From SHXO01 sp964523885 (GTDB lineage: Bacteria > Pseudomonadota > Gammaproteobacteria > Burkholderiales > SHXO01): a stretch of 64,000 nucleotides of DNA. The notes under the pieces are model-generated. The model had not been told where the DNA came from. It made no database searches and worked only from the letters and a program-made list of their open reading frames with translations. The DNA lies in the NCBI GenBank assembly GCA_964523885.1, contig CAZFYX010000072.1, forward strand, positions 1-64,000, in the 5' to 3' direction. Shown here one piece after another: positions 46,510-55,181 of the stretch (position 1 is its first letter; each line of letters begins with the position of its first letter). A program made the position numbers and the translations under genes.

Positions 46510-48390
46510 ATGAGCTACCCGCTTCTCGAGACCATCCAAAGCCCCGCCGACCTGCGCGGGTTTGACCGCCGCCAGCTCCAGCAGCTCGCCGAGGAGCTGC
46601 GCGCATACCTGATCGAGTCGGTCAGCAAGACCGGGGGGCACCTGTCCTCAAACCTGGGCACGGTCGAGCTCAGCATCGCGCTGCACTACGTCTACAACAC
46701 CCCCGAGGACCGCATCGTCTGGGACGTCGGCCACCAGAGCTACGGCCACAAGATCCTCACCGGCCGGCGCGAGGAGATGGGGCGCCTGCGCATGTTCGGC
46801 GGGATCTCCGGATTTCCCCGACGCAGCGAGTCGATCTACGACACCTTCGGCACCGCCCATTCGAGCACTTCGATCAGCGCTGCGCTGGGGATGGCGGTTG
46901 CCGCGAAGGCGAAGGGCGAGCCGCGCCACGTGATCGCCGTCATCGGAGACGGCGCGATGTCGGCCGGAATGGCCTACGAGGCCATGAACAACGCGGGCGT
47001 CAGCGAGCTCGACCTGCTGGTGATCCTGAACGACAACGACATGTCGATCTCCCAGGCCGTGGGCGGGATGAACCGCTATCTCGCGCGGCTGGTGTCGGGG
47101 CAGGCGTACGTGAACGCGCGCAGGGCGGCGGAGAAGTTCCTCTCCAGCATCCCGAAGCTCGGCGAGCTGGCCAAGAAGGTCGAGGTGCACGCCAAGGGCA
47201 TGGTGGTCCCCTCCACCCTGTTCGAGCAGTTCGGCTTCAACTACATCGGGCCGATCGACGGGCACGACCTCGACTCGCTGGTGCCGACGCTGAAGAACAT
47301 CCGCGAGCTGAAAGGGCCGCAGTTCCTGCACATCGTCACCCGCAAGGGGCAGGGCTACAAGCTGGCCGAGGCCGACCCGATCCTCTATCACGGCGTGTCC
47401 AAGTTCGAGCCCGACGTCGGGATCGCCAGCGGAAAGGGCGGGGGCAAGCTGACCTTCACCCAGGTCTTCGGCGACTGGCTGTGCGACATGGCCGCGCAGG
47501 ATCCGCGCATCGTCGGCATCACCCCCGCGATGCGCGAAGGCTCCGGCATGGTCCGCTATGCCGAGGAATACCCGGACCGCTACTTCGACGTCGGCATCGC
47601 CGAGCAGCATGCGGTCACCTTCGCCGCCGGCCTGGCCTGCGAGGGCATGAAGCCGGTGATGGCGATCTACTCCACGTTCCTGCAACGGGCGTACGACCAG
47701 TACATCCACGACGTCCAGCTGCAGAACCTGCCGGTGCTGTTCGCGCTGGATCGTGCCGGCCTGGTCGGCGCGGACGGCGCCACGCACCATGGCGCCTTCG
47801 ATCTGTCGTACCTGCGCTGCATCCCCAACATCACGGTGATGGTGCCGGCCGACGAGAACGAGTGCCGGCAGATGCTCTACACCGGCATCACGCTCGACGC
47901 GCCGGCGGCGGTGCGCTATCCGCGCGGCTCCGGCATGGGCGTGGCCATCGAGCAGGAGATGCGGGCGCTGCCGATCGGCAAGGCGGAGGTGCGCCGTGAA
48001 GGCCGCCGGGTCGCGATCCTCGCCTTCGGCCCCCTGCTGAAGACGGCGCTCGAGGTCGGCGAGGAGCTGAACGCGACGGTGGTGAACATGCGCTTCGTGA
48101 AGCCCCTCGACGACGCGCTGGTCGCCGAGCTGGCACGCACCCACGACTTGCTGGTCACGATCGAGGAGAACGTGATCGAAGGCGGTGCCGGCAGTGCCGT
48201 GTCGGAGAGCCTGAGCGCGCGGGGCCTCGAGGTCCGCATCCTCCACCTGGGGCTGCCGGATCGCTTCATCGACCACGGCGACCAGGCGCAGCTGCTGGCG
48301 CAGGTCGGTCTTCACCGCGACGGCGTCCTCGCGTCCATCCGCGCTCGCCTCGCCGAGCTGCCGCAGACACCCGCCGCACGCGTCGCCTAG
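46510..48390 (+). CDS. dxs: 1-deoxy-D-xylulose-5-phosphate synthase
   Basis: Thiamine-diphosphate enzyme that condenses pyruvate and glyceraldehyde 3-phosphate, the entry to the MEP isoprenoid pathway. It has 626 residues: N-terminal GGHLSSNLGTVELSIALHYV, TPP-binding GDGAMSAGMAYEAMNN (about residue 146), the transketolase central domain with DVGIAEQHAVTFAAGLA, DRAGLVGADGATHHGAFDL and a C-terminal domain ending in PDRFIDHGDQAQLLA. Placed directly before crtI, it supplies precursor for carotenoids and the phytyl tail. Confidence 0.96.
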   Translation: MSYPLLETIQSPADLRGFDRRQLQQLAEELRAYLIESVSKTGGHLSSNLGTVELSIALHYVYNTPEDRIVWDVGHQSYGHKILTGRREEMGRLRMFGGISGFPRRSESIYDTFGTAHSSTSISAALGMAVAAKAKGEPRHVIAVIGDGAMSAGMAYEAMNNAGVSELDLLVILNDNDMSISQAVGGMNRYLARLVSGQAYVNARRAAEKFLSSIPKLGELAKKVEVHAKGMVVPSTLFEQFGFNYIGPIDGHDLDSLVPTLKNIRELKGPQFLHIVTRKGQGYKLAEADPILYHGVSKFEPDVGIASGKGGGKLTFTQVFGDWLCDMAAQDPRIVGITPAMREGSGMVRYAEEYPDRYFDVGIAEQHAVTFAAGLACEGMKPVMAIYSTFLQRAYDQYIHDVQLQNLPVLFALDRAGLVGADGATHHGAFDLSYLRCIPNITVMVPADENECRQMLYTGITLDAPAAVRYPRGSGMGVAIEQEMRALPIGKAEVRREGRRVAILAFGPLLKTALEVGEELNATVVNMRFVKPLDDALVAELARTHDLLVTIEENVIEGGAGSAVSESLSARGLEVRILHLGLPDRFIDHGDQAQLLAQVGLHRDGVLASIRARLAELPQTPAARVA

Positions 48391-48395
48391 TTTTC

Positions 48396-48430
48396 TCCTC
48401 CCCCTCGAGGGGGGAGGCCCTGGGTGGGGG
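48396..48430. repeat. Palindromic repeat after dxs
   Basis: CTCCCCCTCGAGGGGGGAG-type hairpin followed by GGGTGGGGG, just after the dxs stop. Likely a transcription end or repeat insertion. Confidence 0.6.
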
Positions 48431-48460
48431 TGGATCGCAGCCAGAAACCTAACCCCAACC

Positions 48461-48597
48461 GCATTCAACGCAGAGGACGCAGAGGACGCGGAGGACGCAG
48501 AGGAACACGGAGGAAAGCCGCTCCGGTTGGGGCGTGTCGCTCTTCCTCGCTGTTCCTCTGCGACCCTCTGCGTCCTCTGCGGTCAATGCGTTTGGCC
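48461..48597. repeat. Palindromic element built of GCAGAGGAC repeats
   Basis: The left arm (48461-48516) contains tandem units of GCAGAGGAC; the right arm (48541-48597) is its imperfect reverse complement (CCTCTGCGTCCTCTGCG). Folded, it gives an arm of some 50 bases. It lies between dxs and the crtI promoter, insulating one from the other. Confidence 0.7.
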
Positions 48598-48646
48598 GTG
48601 ATCCCGCTCCCCTGACCAAAGTCCGCCCGGCCATCCCCGCTGACAC

Positions 48647-48689
48647 TGTCAGAATTATCTGACAGAATGGCTGTATGCAGATGCTGACA
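48647..48689. promoter_or_regulatory. Tandem PpsR/CrtJ-type palindromes at crtI
   Basis: Two exact TGT-N12-ACA sites: TGTCAGAATTATCTGACA at 48647-48664 and TGTATGCAGATGCTGACA at 48672-48689, with seven bases between. The second overlaps the crtI start codon (ATG 48675). Tandem sites about eight bases apart are the classic cooperative binding arrangement of the aerobic repressor PpsR/CrtJ. Confidence 0.78.
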
Positions 48690-50207
48690 GAAGCCGGCCG
48701 CTCCGCCGTGGGCAATGCCAGGCGCCAACCGCATGCCGTGGTGATCGGCAGCGGCTTCGGCGGCCTCGCGGCTGCCATCCGGCTCGGCGCCCGCGGATAT
48801 CGGGTCACGGTGCTGGAGCGGCTCGACGCGCCCGGCGGCCGCGCCTATGTCTTCCGCCAGGACGGCTTCACCTTCGACGCTGGTCCCACCATCATCACCG
48901 CGCCGTTCCTGCTCGAGGAGCTGTGGGCGATGTGCGGACGACGCATGGCGGACGACATCGACCTCAGGCCGATGTCTCCGTTCTACCGCATCCGCTTCCA
49001 CGACGGCTCCACCCTCGATTGCAGTGCAGACCCGGCGCACATGCGCCGGGAGGTCGCGCGACTCTCGCCTGGCGACGTGGCCGGCTACGAGCGCTTCATG
49101 GCGCGCAGCGAGGACATCTACAAGGTTGGCTTCGAGCAGCTCGGACACGTGCCGTTCGACTCCTGGACCGACATGGCGAAGGTCGCGCCCGACATGCTCC
49201 GGCTCGGCAGTCACCGCACGATCTACGGCATGGCCGCGCAGCACGTGAAGGACGAGCGCCTGCGTTTCGCGCTCAGCTTCCATCCGCTGTTCATCGGTGG
49301 CAATCCGTTCAAGGTCACCTCGATCTACGCGCTGATCTCGTACCTGGAGCGGCGCTGGGGCGTGCACTTCGCGATGGGCGGCACCGGGGCGCTGGTGCGC
49401 GGGCTGGCCAAGCTCATCGAAGGGCAGGGCAACGTGATCCGCTACGGGGCGGAGGTGGCCGAGATCACCGTGCAGGGCCGCCGTGCCACCGGTGTGAAGC
49501 TGGCCTCCGGCGAAAAGATCCGGGCCGACGTCGTGGTCTCCAACGCCGATGTCGCGTGGACCTACGGCCACCTGCTGCCCGCGCACGCACGCCGGCACTG
49601 GACCGATCGCCGGCTGGAGCGCTCGCGCTACTCGATGAGCCTGTTCGTGTGGTACTTCGGCACGCGCCGCCGCTACGAGGACGTGCCGCACCACACCATC
49701 GTGCTCGGCCCGCGCTACCGTGGGCTGATCGACGACATCTTCGAGAACAAGGTGCTGGCCGACGACTTCAGCCTGTACCTGCACCGGCCGACCGCCACCG
49801 ATCCGTCGCTCGCGCCCGCCGGTTGCGACACCTTCTACGCGCTTTCGCCGGTTCCGCACCTGGGCGGCGACGTCGACTGGGCCAGCCAGGCCGAGCCGTA
49901 CCGCAAGCGCATCGCGCAACGGTTGTCGCAGACGCTGCTGCCGGGCTTCGAGGCCGAGGTGATCTCCTCCCGGGTGGTCACGCCGGAGTACTTCCGCAAC
50001 CACCTGCTCTCCGTCCATGGCGCAGCCTTCGGGCTGGAGCCGGTGCTGACGCAGAGCGCGTGGTTCCGGCCGCACAACCGCAGCGAAGACATCGAACGCC
50101 TCTACCTCGTCGGCGCGGGCACGCATCCCGGCGCGGGCGTGCCGGGCGTGATCTCGTCCGCCCGCATTCTCGACACCGTGGTGCCCGATGCCGCAGCCCT
50201 GGCTTGA
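48675..50207 (+). CDS. crtI: Phytoene desaturase
   Basis: FAD-dependent membrane-associated desaturase that converts phytoene to neurosporene or lycopene. It has 510 residues with the dinucleotide-binding VVIGSGFGGLAAAIRLGARG near residue 17, and the CrtI C-terminal signature YLVGAGTHPGAGVPGVISSA. Start at 48675; the ATG two codons later is possible. Both lie inside a PpsR-type site, so the leader is very short. It overlaps crtB by 20 bases. Confidence 0.95.
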   Translation: MQMLTEAGRSAVGNARRQPHAVVIGSGFGGLAAAIRLGARGYRVTVLERLDAPGGRAYVFRQDGFTFDAGPTIITAPFLLEELWAMCGRRMADDIDLRPMSPFYRIRFHDGSTLDCSADPAHMRREVARLSPGDVAGYERFMARSEDIYKVGFEQLGHVPFDSWTDMAKVAPDMLRLGSHRTIYGMAAQHVKDERLRFALSFHPLFIGGNPFKVTSIYALISYLERRWGVHFAMGGTGALVRGLAKLIEGQGNVIRYGAEVAEITVQGRRATGVKLASGEKIRADVVVSNADVAWTYGHLLPAHARRHWTDRRLERSRYSMSLFVWYFGTRRRYEDVPHHTIVLGPRYRGLIDDIFENKVLADDFSLYLHRPTATDPSLAPAGCDTFYALSPVPHLGGDVDWASQAEPYRKRIAQRLSQTLLPGFEAEVISSRVVTPEYFRNHLLSVHGAAFGLEPVLTQSAWFRPHNRSEDIERLYLVGAGTHPGAGVPGVISSARILDTVVPDAAALA

Positions 50208-51282
50208 ATCACGACAGCGCGAGGACGACCTCGCGGCCTGCCGGCAATTGCTGCGCGGTGGTTCGCGCACGTTCTACGCCGCCTCGTTCCTGTTGCCGCG
50301 TTCCGTGCGCGAGCCGGCCAGCGCGCTGTACGCCTTCTGCCGGATCGCCGACGACGCGGTCGACCTGGACATCCGGCGCCCGGACGTGCTGGCCCGGCTG
50401 CGCGAGCGCCTTGCGCGCGCCTACGAGGGGCGGCCGCAGGCCCACAGCGTGGACCGTGCGTTCGCGGACGTCGTCGCACGCTTCGAGATGCCGCGTGCCC
50501 TGCCCGAGGCGTTGCTCGAAGGGTTCGAATGGGACCTCGAGCGGCGCCGCTATCCCGACCTGTCGTCGCTGTATGCCTACTCGGCACGCGTCGCCGGAAC
50601 CGTCGGTGCGATGATGTCGGTGCTGATGGGCGCTCGCACGCCCGCGCTGCTGGCGCGTGCATGCGACCTCGGCGTGGCGATGCAGCTCACCAACATCGCG
50701 CGCGACGTCGGCGAGGACGCGCGCGCGGGCCGGCTCTACCTGCCGCTCGCCTGGCTGGATGAGGAAGGCGTCGATGTCGGGCGCTGGTTGCAGGCCCCCA
50801 CGCACTCGCCCGCGATCGCGCGCGTGATCCAGCGGCTGCTCGCTGCAGCAGACGCGCTGTATGCGAGAGCGGAGGCCGGCATCTCGGGCCTTCCCGTGGC
50901 CTGTCAGCCGGGCATCCGCGCCGCAGGCCGCGTCTACGCGGAGATCGGCCGCGAGGTCGAACGCCGCAAGCTCGACTCGGTGACCGAGCGCGCCATCGTG
51001 ACGGGGCGGCGCAAGGCCCAGCTCATCTTCGGCGCAACACTGGACACGGTGCGCCCGCGGCAGGCGCTGCATGCGCCTGCGCTCGAGGAGACGCGCTTCC
51101 TGGTCGAAGCGGCCGCGCTGGACGGCGCGCCCAGCCAGGGTACGGTCGCGCTCGGCTGGGGCGAGACGTTGGAGCGCTTCGATCGCCGGGTGGAGTGGCT
51201 GGTCGGCCTGTTCGATCGCCTCGAGCGCGAGCACCGCAGCCGCCAGCCGGGCGCGCGCGCACCGGCACGCGCAGCGGTCTGA
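50188..51282 (+). CDS. crtB: Phytoene synthase
   Basis: Joins two geranylgeranyl diphosphates to phytoene. It has 364 residues with the first Asp-rich motif RIADDAVD (about residue 53) and the second NIARDVGEDARAGRLYLP (about 170), both intact. The N-terminus SRTFYAASFLLP is typical. It overlaps the end of crtI and forms a crtIB unit under the PpsR-type sites. The C-terminal tail is longer than in many homologues and Arg/Ala-rich. Confidence 0.95.
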   Translation: MPQPWLESRQREDDLAACRQLLRGGSRTFYAASFLLPRSVREPASALYAFCRIADDAVDLDIRRPDVLARLRERLARAYEGRPQAHSVDRAFADVVARFEMPRALPEALLEGFEWDLERRRYPDLSSLYAYSARVAGTVGAMMSVLMGARTPALLARACDLGVAMQLTNIARDVGEDARAGRLYLPLAWLDEEGVDVGRWLQAPTHSPAIARVIQRLLAAADALYARAEAGISGLPVACQPGIRAAGRVYAEIGREVERRKLDSVTERAIVTGRRKAQLIFGATLDTVRPRQALHAPALEETRFLVEAAALDGAPSQGTVALGWGETLERFDRRVEWLVGLFDRLEREHRSRQPGARAPARAAV

Positions 51283-51363
51283 TTCGCGCCGCTCGCGCGG
51301 CGCCCCAACTGATTGGTGCCGCTCGCGCGGCGCCTGGTCTGATTTGTGCCGCTCACGCGGCAC
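51277..51363 (+). repeat. Three tandem hairpin repeats after crtB
   Basis: Units at 51277-51302, 51309-51333 and 51339-51363 each read CTGATT followed by a hairpin GYGCCGCTCRCGCGGCRC. Stem ends change together between copies (GCGCCGC with GCGGCGC; GTGCCGC with GCGGCAC), which supports selection on pairing. The period is about 30 bases. Confidence 0.6.
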
Positions 51364-51378
51364 GGGGAGGGCGAGCCG

Positions 51379-51516
51379 ATGCAGGGCGGCCAGTTCATCG
51401 AGTTGATCGTGATCGTGCTGTTCCTGCTCGGCTGGGGCGTGCTCGAACTGGTCGGGCGGCGCCTCGACAAGCGCCGCGAGGAAGAAGCGAAGCGCAAGCA
51501 GGGCGCAGAGCAGTAG
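51379..51516 (+). CDS. Small single-span membrane protein, 45 residues
   Basis: From ATG 51379: MQGGQFIELIVIVLFLLGWG, then VLELVGRRLDKRREEEAKRK, ending GAEQ. This is one membrane helix followed by a highly charged cytoplasmic tail. A GGGGAGGG ribosome site lies upstream. It follows crtB on the same strand after three hairpins. Short proteins of this pattern are found near carotenoid genes in other proteobacteria, but I do not recognise a named family. Its charged tail and clear ribosome site favour a real gene. Confidence 0.55.
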   Translation: MQGGQFIELIVIVLFLLGWGVLELVGRRLDKRREEEAKRKQGAEQ

Positions 51517-51534
51517 GACCATCCCGAGAAGTTC

Positions 51535-51688
51535 CACTCCCACCCCGGCCCTTCCCCCATCGAGGGGGTGGGAGAGATGCGCGACCGGCGCATGCGCAAC
51601 GCCACGCGCTGCTCATCCGATTGCACCAGCTACGCGTTGCGCGCAGTTCTCCCTCTCCCCTCGCGGGAGAGGGCTGGGGAGAGGGGGA
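51535..51688. repeat. Pair of palindromic repeats before the end of crtC
   Basis: Copies at 51535-51576 and 51651-51688 face each other, with the sequence GCGCGCAGTTC before the second copy, as in the 18374-18735 array. The pair lies between the small membrane-protein gene and convergent crtC and may end both transcripts. Confidence 0.7.
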
Positions 51689-51694
51689 AGGCCG

Positions 51695-52681
51695 CTAGCG
51701 TGCGCGCCTTGGCATCCTGAACGGCAGCAGCGCCTGCACCCAGGGCGCGCGGAAACGGTCCAGCGACAGGCTCTCGTGCATCGCCGTCACCGGGGCACCG
51801 AGCAGGTGCGAGGACAGCACCGACCGCGCATAGAACGGCGTGTCCTCCAGGGTGCGTTGCACGCGCGCGCCATGCGGCAGCTCCGCGCGCGTCCCGCGTG
51901 CGATGCGCCACAGCGTCCCGGGCAGGACAGCGCGGGGCGGCGGCGTGAACCGCTCCACGGCTCCCGCTGCATCGATTCGCAGTGCGAGCGTCCTCGGGTC
52001 CGTGCCGCGCGGCACCACGTCGTAGAGCAACGCGCTGCCGCCATCCGGCAGGCTCGCGCGCGACCAGTCCCAGGATGCGAAGTCCTCCTCCAGGGGACGG
52101 TCGCCTGCGTTGCTGTCGAGGTAGGCGTCGCCCTGCCAGCGCAGCTTCGGCTCCGTGAACTCGACCTCGACCCGCGCGCGCGGCGCGATCGGCCGCCAGC
52201 GGTGACGCCCGTTTGCATCGAGCGCGAAGGTCTCGCCGACCCGGGTGCCCGGTATCACGCGCACCCGTCCGCGCAGCCGCTTGGGGACCGGCACCGTGGT
52301 CTCGTCGATGGACACGGTGAGAACGCCGTCCTGCCATGCCAGATCGCTGGGTCCGACCCGGAAGTGCGCCGGCGTGCGTTCGACCGCGGCGCGACCACGC
52401 TCGGTGAGGGCCCAGTGCTTGCGGCGATCGCCGTACAGCGCGACGTTCAGCGCGCAGAAGTCGAGCGGGTCACCCCGGGCGCGCCGCCGCGCCCATGCGT
52501 AGTACGGAGAGAACACGCTTCCCACGAAGGCGATGAGCGTGATGCCATGACGGCCGTCGTCGCTCAACGCATCGACGTACCACCACAGGTATCCGTCCCG
52601 GGGAACCGGCGCGTCGAACCCCGACTCGCGCCCGGCGACCGAGTTGGCCGACGGCATGGCGTCGCGGCTGCAGGCGTTCAC
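51695..52681 (-). CDS. crtC: Hydroxyneurosporene synthase (carotenoid 1,2-hydratase)
   Basis: Adds water across the 1,2 double bond of acyclic carotenoids. A 328-residue protein with GYLWWYVDALSDDGRHGITL, GSVFSPYYAWARRR and YLDSNAGDRPLEEDFASWDW, all conserved in CrtC. It starts with GTG at 52681, overlapping the crtD stop (GTGA), so crtD-crtC are translationally coupled. A distant relative sits at 10221-11285 outside any carotenoid context. Confidence 0.94.
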   Translation of the reverse strand: MNACSRDAMPSANSVAGRESGFDAPVPRDGYLWWYVDALSDDGRHGITLIAFVGSVFSPYYAWARRRARGDPLDFCALNVALYGDRRKHWALTERGRAAVERTPAHFRVGPSDLAWQDGVLTVSIDETTVPVPKRLRGRVRVIPGTRVGETFALDANGRHRWRPIAPRARVEVEFTEPKLRWQGDAYLDSNAGDRPLEEDFASWDWSRASLPDGGSALLYDVVPRGTDPRTLALRIDAAGAVERFTPPPRAVLPGTLWRIARGTRAELPHGARVQRTLEDTPFYARSVLSSHLLGAPVTAMHESLSLDRFRAPWVQALLPFRMPRRAR

Positions 52682-54186
52682 GTCAGACCGCCCTCTCGTT
52701 GCACGTCACGCAGCACCGCCTGAGCGGCAATCCGCCCCGACAGCGCGGCCATCGGTACGCCGGGCCCGGGATGCGTGCTGCCGCCGCAGAGGTACAGCCC
52801 CGGGATGCGGGTGCGCGCACCCGGACGCGTGAACGAAGCGCGCCAGCCGTGCGATGCCTGCCCGTAGAGGGCGCCGCCGGTTGCCGGGAAGAGGGCATCG
52901 AACTTCTCCGGCGTGGTCACGACCGTGTGGGCTGCCGTTCCCCCGATCCGCAGGCCGCAGCGCTCCATCAGGGCGAAGGCGGCCTGCTCGCAAGAAGCCA
53001 GCTGCGAGCCGTCGACTGAAGTGCGGTCGCCGTTGGCGGGAGCGTTTACCAGGCACAGCAGACGCTCGGGCTGGCCGACCGGGTGAATGGCCACATCCCC
53101 GCGATCCTGCGCGCATACGTACACCGTGGGTGTGGCAGGCAGCCGCGAGCGCTTGAAGATGTCGTCGAACTCGCTCTCGTAGGCATTGGAGAAGAACACG
53201 TTGTGGCGCACCAGCGGGAATCCCTCGCATGGCGCGAGGATCGCCCAGGTCACGGCGGACAGCGAGCGCTGCGCGGGGTCGGCGGGGGGCAGTGCCTGGG
53301 CCGCAGCCAGCCCGAACTGCCCGGCCGCCACCCCGGCGGCATCCGCGTTTGACACCACGACGTCCGCATCCACCATCTCGCCGCCGGCGATGCGTACCCC
53401 GCGCGCGCCGGGCGACCCGATCACGATGTGATCCACGTGCGCACCGTAGCGGAACTTCGCGCCGCTTGCCCGGGCCAGGGCTTCGAGTGCGACGGCCAGG
53501 CGATGCATGCCGCCCTCCACCAGCCACACGCCGTCCTGCTCCACGTGGGCCACCAGCATCAGGGTGGCCGGCGCGAGGAACGGGGACGATCCGCAATAGG
53601 TGGCGTACCGGCCGAACAGCTGGCGCAGGCGGGCATCGTGGAAATGGCTGCCGAGTGCACGCCACAAGGTGGTGAACGGGTCGATGCGCCACAGGTCGGC
53701 CAGTCCGGACAGGCCGGCCCGGCGCACCAGGTCGACGGGACCCGGGCGGTCGGCGCGCAGGAACGGTCCTTCCAGCGTGCGATAGATGCGCGCTGCCTCG
53801 GCACAGAAGCGCAGGAAGCGGCGCGCCTCGGCAGCGCCGGAGAATGCGCCGATCGCTTCGGCCGAGCGCTGCACGTCGGCGTGCAGGTCGAGGCGCTCGC
53901 GCTCGCTCCAGGCGTGGCGGCAGAGCAGCTGCGCGCGCTGCAGCTTGACGCACTGCGCAAAGTCGGCGCCGGCGGCGGCGAAGATCTCCTCGAACACCCA
54001 GCGCATGGTGAAGACGGTGGGGCCGCCGTCGATGCGCGTCCCGCCGACCGGGATCTCGCGCATCTTGCCGCCGGGGGCTGCCGCGCGCTCGAGCACGGTC
54101 ACGTCCAGCCCTGCGGCGGCAAGCGTCAGGGCGCTCACCAGCCCGCCGATGCCTGCGCCGATCACCGCTACCCGAGTCTGGGCCAA
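52678..54186 (-). CDS. crtD: Methoxyneurosporene (hydroxyneurosporene) 3,4-desaturase
   Basis: A CrtI-family FAD desaturase of 502 residues that introduces the 3,4 double bond after hydration. N-terminal dinucleotide fold VAVIGAGIGGLVSALTLAAA, the block GGTRIDGGPTVFTMRWVFEE, and the C-terminal STHPGPGVPMAALSGRIAAQ. Its position with crtC and its difference from crtI at 48675 favour CrtD. It is transcribed away from crtE, with PpsR-type sites between. Confidence 0.93.
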   Translation of the reverse strand: MAQTRVAVIGAGIGGLVSALTLAAAGLDVTVLERAAAPGGKMREIPVGGTRIDGGPTVFTMRWVFEEIFAAAGADFAQCVKLQRAQLLCRHAWSERERLDLHADVQRSAEAIGAFSGAAEARRFLRFCAEAARIYRTLEGPFLRADRPGPVDLVRRAGLSGLADLWRIDPFTTLWRALGSHFHDARLRQLFGRYATYCGSSPFLAPATLMLVAHVEQDGVWLVEGGMHRLAVALEALARASGAKFRYGAHVDHIVIGSPGARGVRIAGGEMVDADVVVSNADAAGVAAGQFGLAAAQALPPADPAQRSLSAVTWAILAPCEGFPLVRHNVFFSNAYESEFDDIFKRSRLPATPTVYVCAQDRGDVAIHPVGQPERLLCLVNAPANGDRTSVDGSQLASCEQAAFALMERCGLRIGGTAAHTVVTTPEKFDALFPATGGALYGQASHGWRASFTRPGARTRIPGLYLCGGSTHPGPGVPMAALSGRIAAQAVLRDVQREGGLT

Positions 54187-54223
54187 GCCGCACCCGCCTT
54201 CCGGCCGCTTCCAGCCGGCCAGA

Positions 54224-54254
54224 TGTCCAGAGAGATTGACACTTTCAAGTGACA
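54224..54254. promoter_or_regulatory. PpsR/CrtJ-type sites between crtD and crtE
   Basis: An exact TGT-N12-ACA site (TGTCCAGAGAGATTGACA, 54224-54241) is followed by an overlapping near site TGA-N12-ACA (54237-54254), which contains the perfect palindrome CACTTTCAAGTG. TTGACA at 54236-54241 could be a -35 box for crtE. One operator region could control both divergent operons. Confidence 0.7.
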
Positions 54255-54289
54255 GGCGGAGTATACAGTCACAACCGCGGGAGGCGAGG

Positions 54290-55162
54290 ATGGATTTCGG
54301 ACGGCGTATCGAGCAGGCGTTGTCGGCGGCAGTCGCCGGGGCGGCGGAGGGCGGCGGATGCCCGCCTCGCCTGGCGGCAGCCTTGCACTATGCCGTGTTC
54401 CCCGGTGGCGCCCGGGTGCGTCCGCGCCTGTGCCATGCGGTTGCCGCGGCCTGCGGCGACGACGCACCGGCCCTGACCGACGCCGCCGCAGCCGCGATCG
54501 AACTGCTTCACTGCGCTTCCCTGGTGCATGACGACCTGCCCTGCTTCGACGATGCCTCCACCCGCCGGGGCAAGCCCTCGCTGCACCGCGCCTTCGACGA
54601 GCGCCTGGCCGTGCTGGCCGGCGATGCCCTCATCGTGCTGGCCTTCCAGTCCGTGGCCAAAGCCGGCGTCGAGATGCCGCAGCGCCTCGCGGCGCTGGTC
54701 CAGACCGTCGCCCGCGGTGTCGGCGCGCCCACCGGCATCGTGGCCGGGCAGGCGTGGGAGTGCGAGCCGCGCGTGCCCCTGGCCGACTACCAGCGCGCCA
54801 AGACCGGCGCCTTGTTCTCCGCCGCGACGATGGCGGGGGCGGATGCAGCGGGCGCGGAGCCGGGCCCATGGCGGCTGCTCGGCGAGCGGCTGGGCGAGGC
54901 CTACCAGGTGGCGGACGACATCCTCGATGCTGCTGCCGATGCCGAAGTCATCGGCAAGCCGGTCGGCCGCGACGTGGCGCTGGATCGCCCCAGTGCAGTA
55001 CGCGAGCTCGGCATCGGCAACGCCATCCGCCGCTTCGACATGCTGATGGAAGGTGCCATCGAGTCGATCCCGGCCTGCCCGGGTGCCTCGCACCTGCGCG
55101 CGCTGATCCTGATGGAATCGCAGCGCCTGGTGCCCAAGGAGTTCGCGCTGCGCGCCGCGTGA
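54290..55162 (+). CDS. crtE: Geranylgeranyl diphosphate synthase
   Basis: Prenyltransferase that builds the C20 precursor for carotenoids and for the phytyl chain. It has 290 residues with the first Asp-rich motif HDDLPCFDD (about residue 80), second motif QVADDILD (about 208), GGARVRPRL and the chain-length region ELLHCASLVHDD. First gene of the crtEF-bchCXYZ-puf run. Start ATG 54290 follows GAGGCGAGG. Confidence 0.94.
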   Translation: MDFGRRIEQALSAAVAGAAEGGGCPPRLAAALHYAVFPGGARVRPRLCHAVAAACGDDAPALTDAAAAAIELLHCASLVHDDLPCFDDASTRRGKPSLHRAFDERLAVLAGDALIVLAFQSVAKAGVEMPQRLAALVQTVARGVGAPTGIVAGQAWECEPRVPLADYQRAKTGALFSAATMAGADAAGAEPGPWRLLGERLGEAYQVADDILDAAADAEVIGKPVGRDVALDRPSAVRELGIGNAIRRFDMLMEGAIESIPACPGASHLRALILMESQRLVPKEFALRAA

Positions 55163-55181
55163 TGCCGGCACCGCGCAGGGC

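Noticed and set aside
46205..48597. CRISPR array in the repeat-rich spacers
   Set aside because: The repeats are self-palindromic, few, and without equal-length unique spacers or cas genes.
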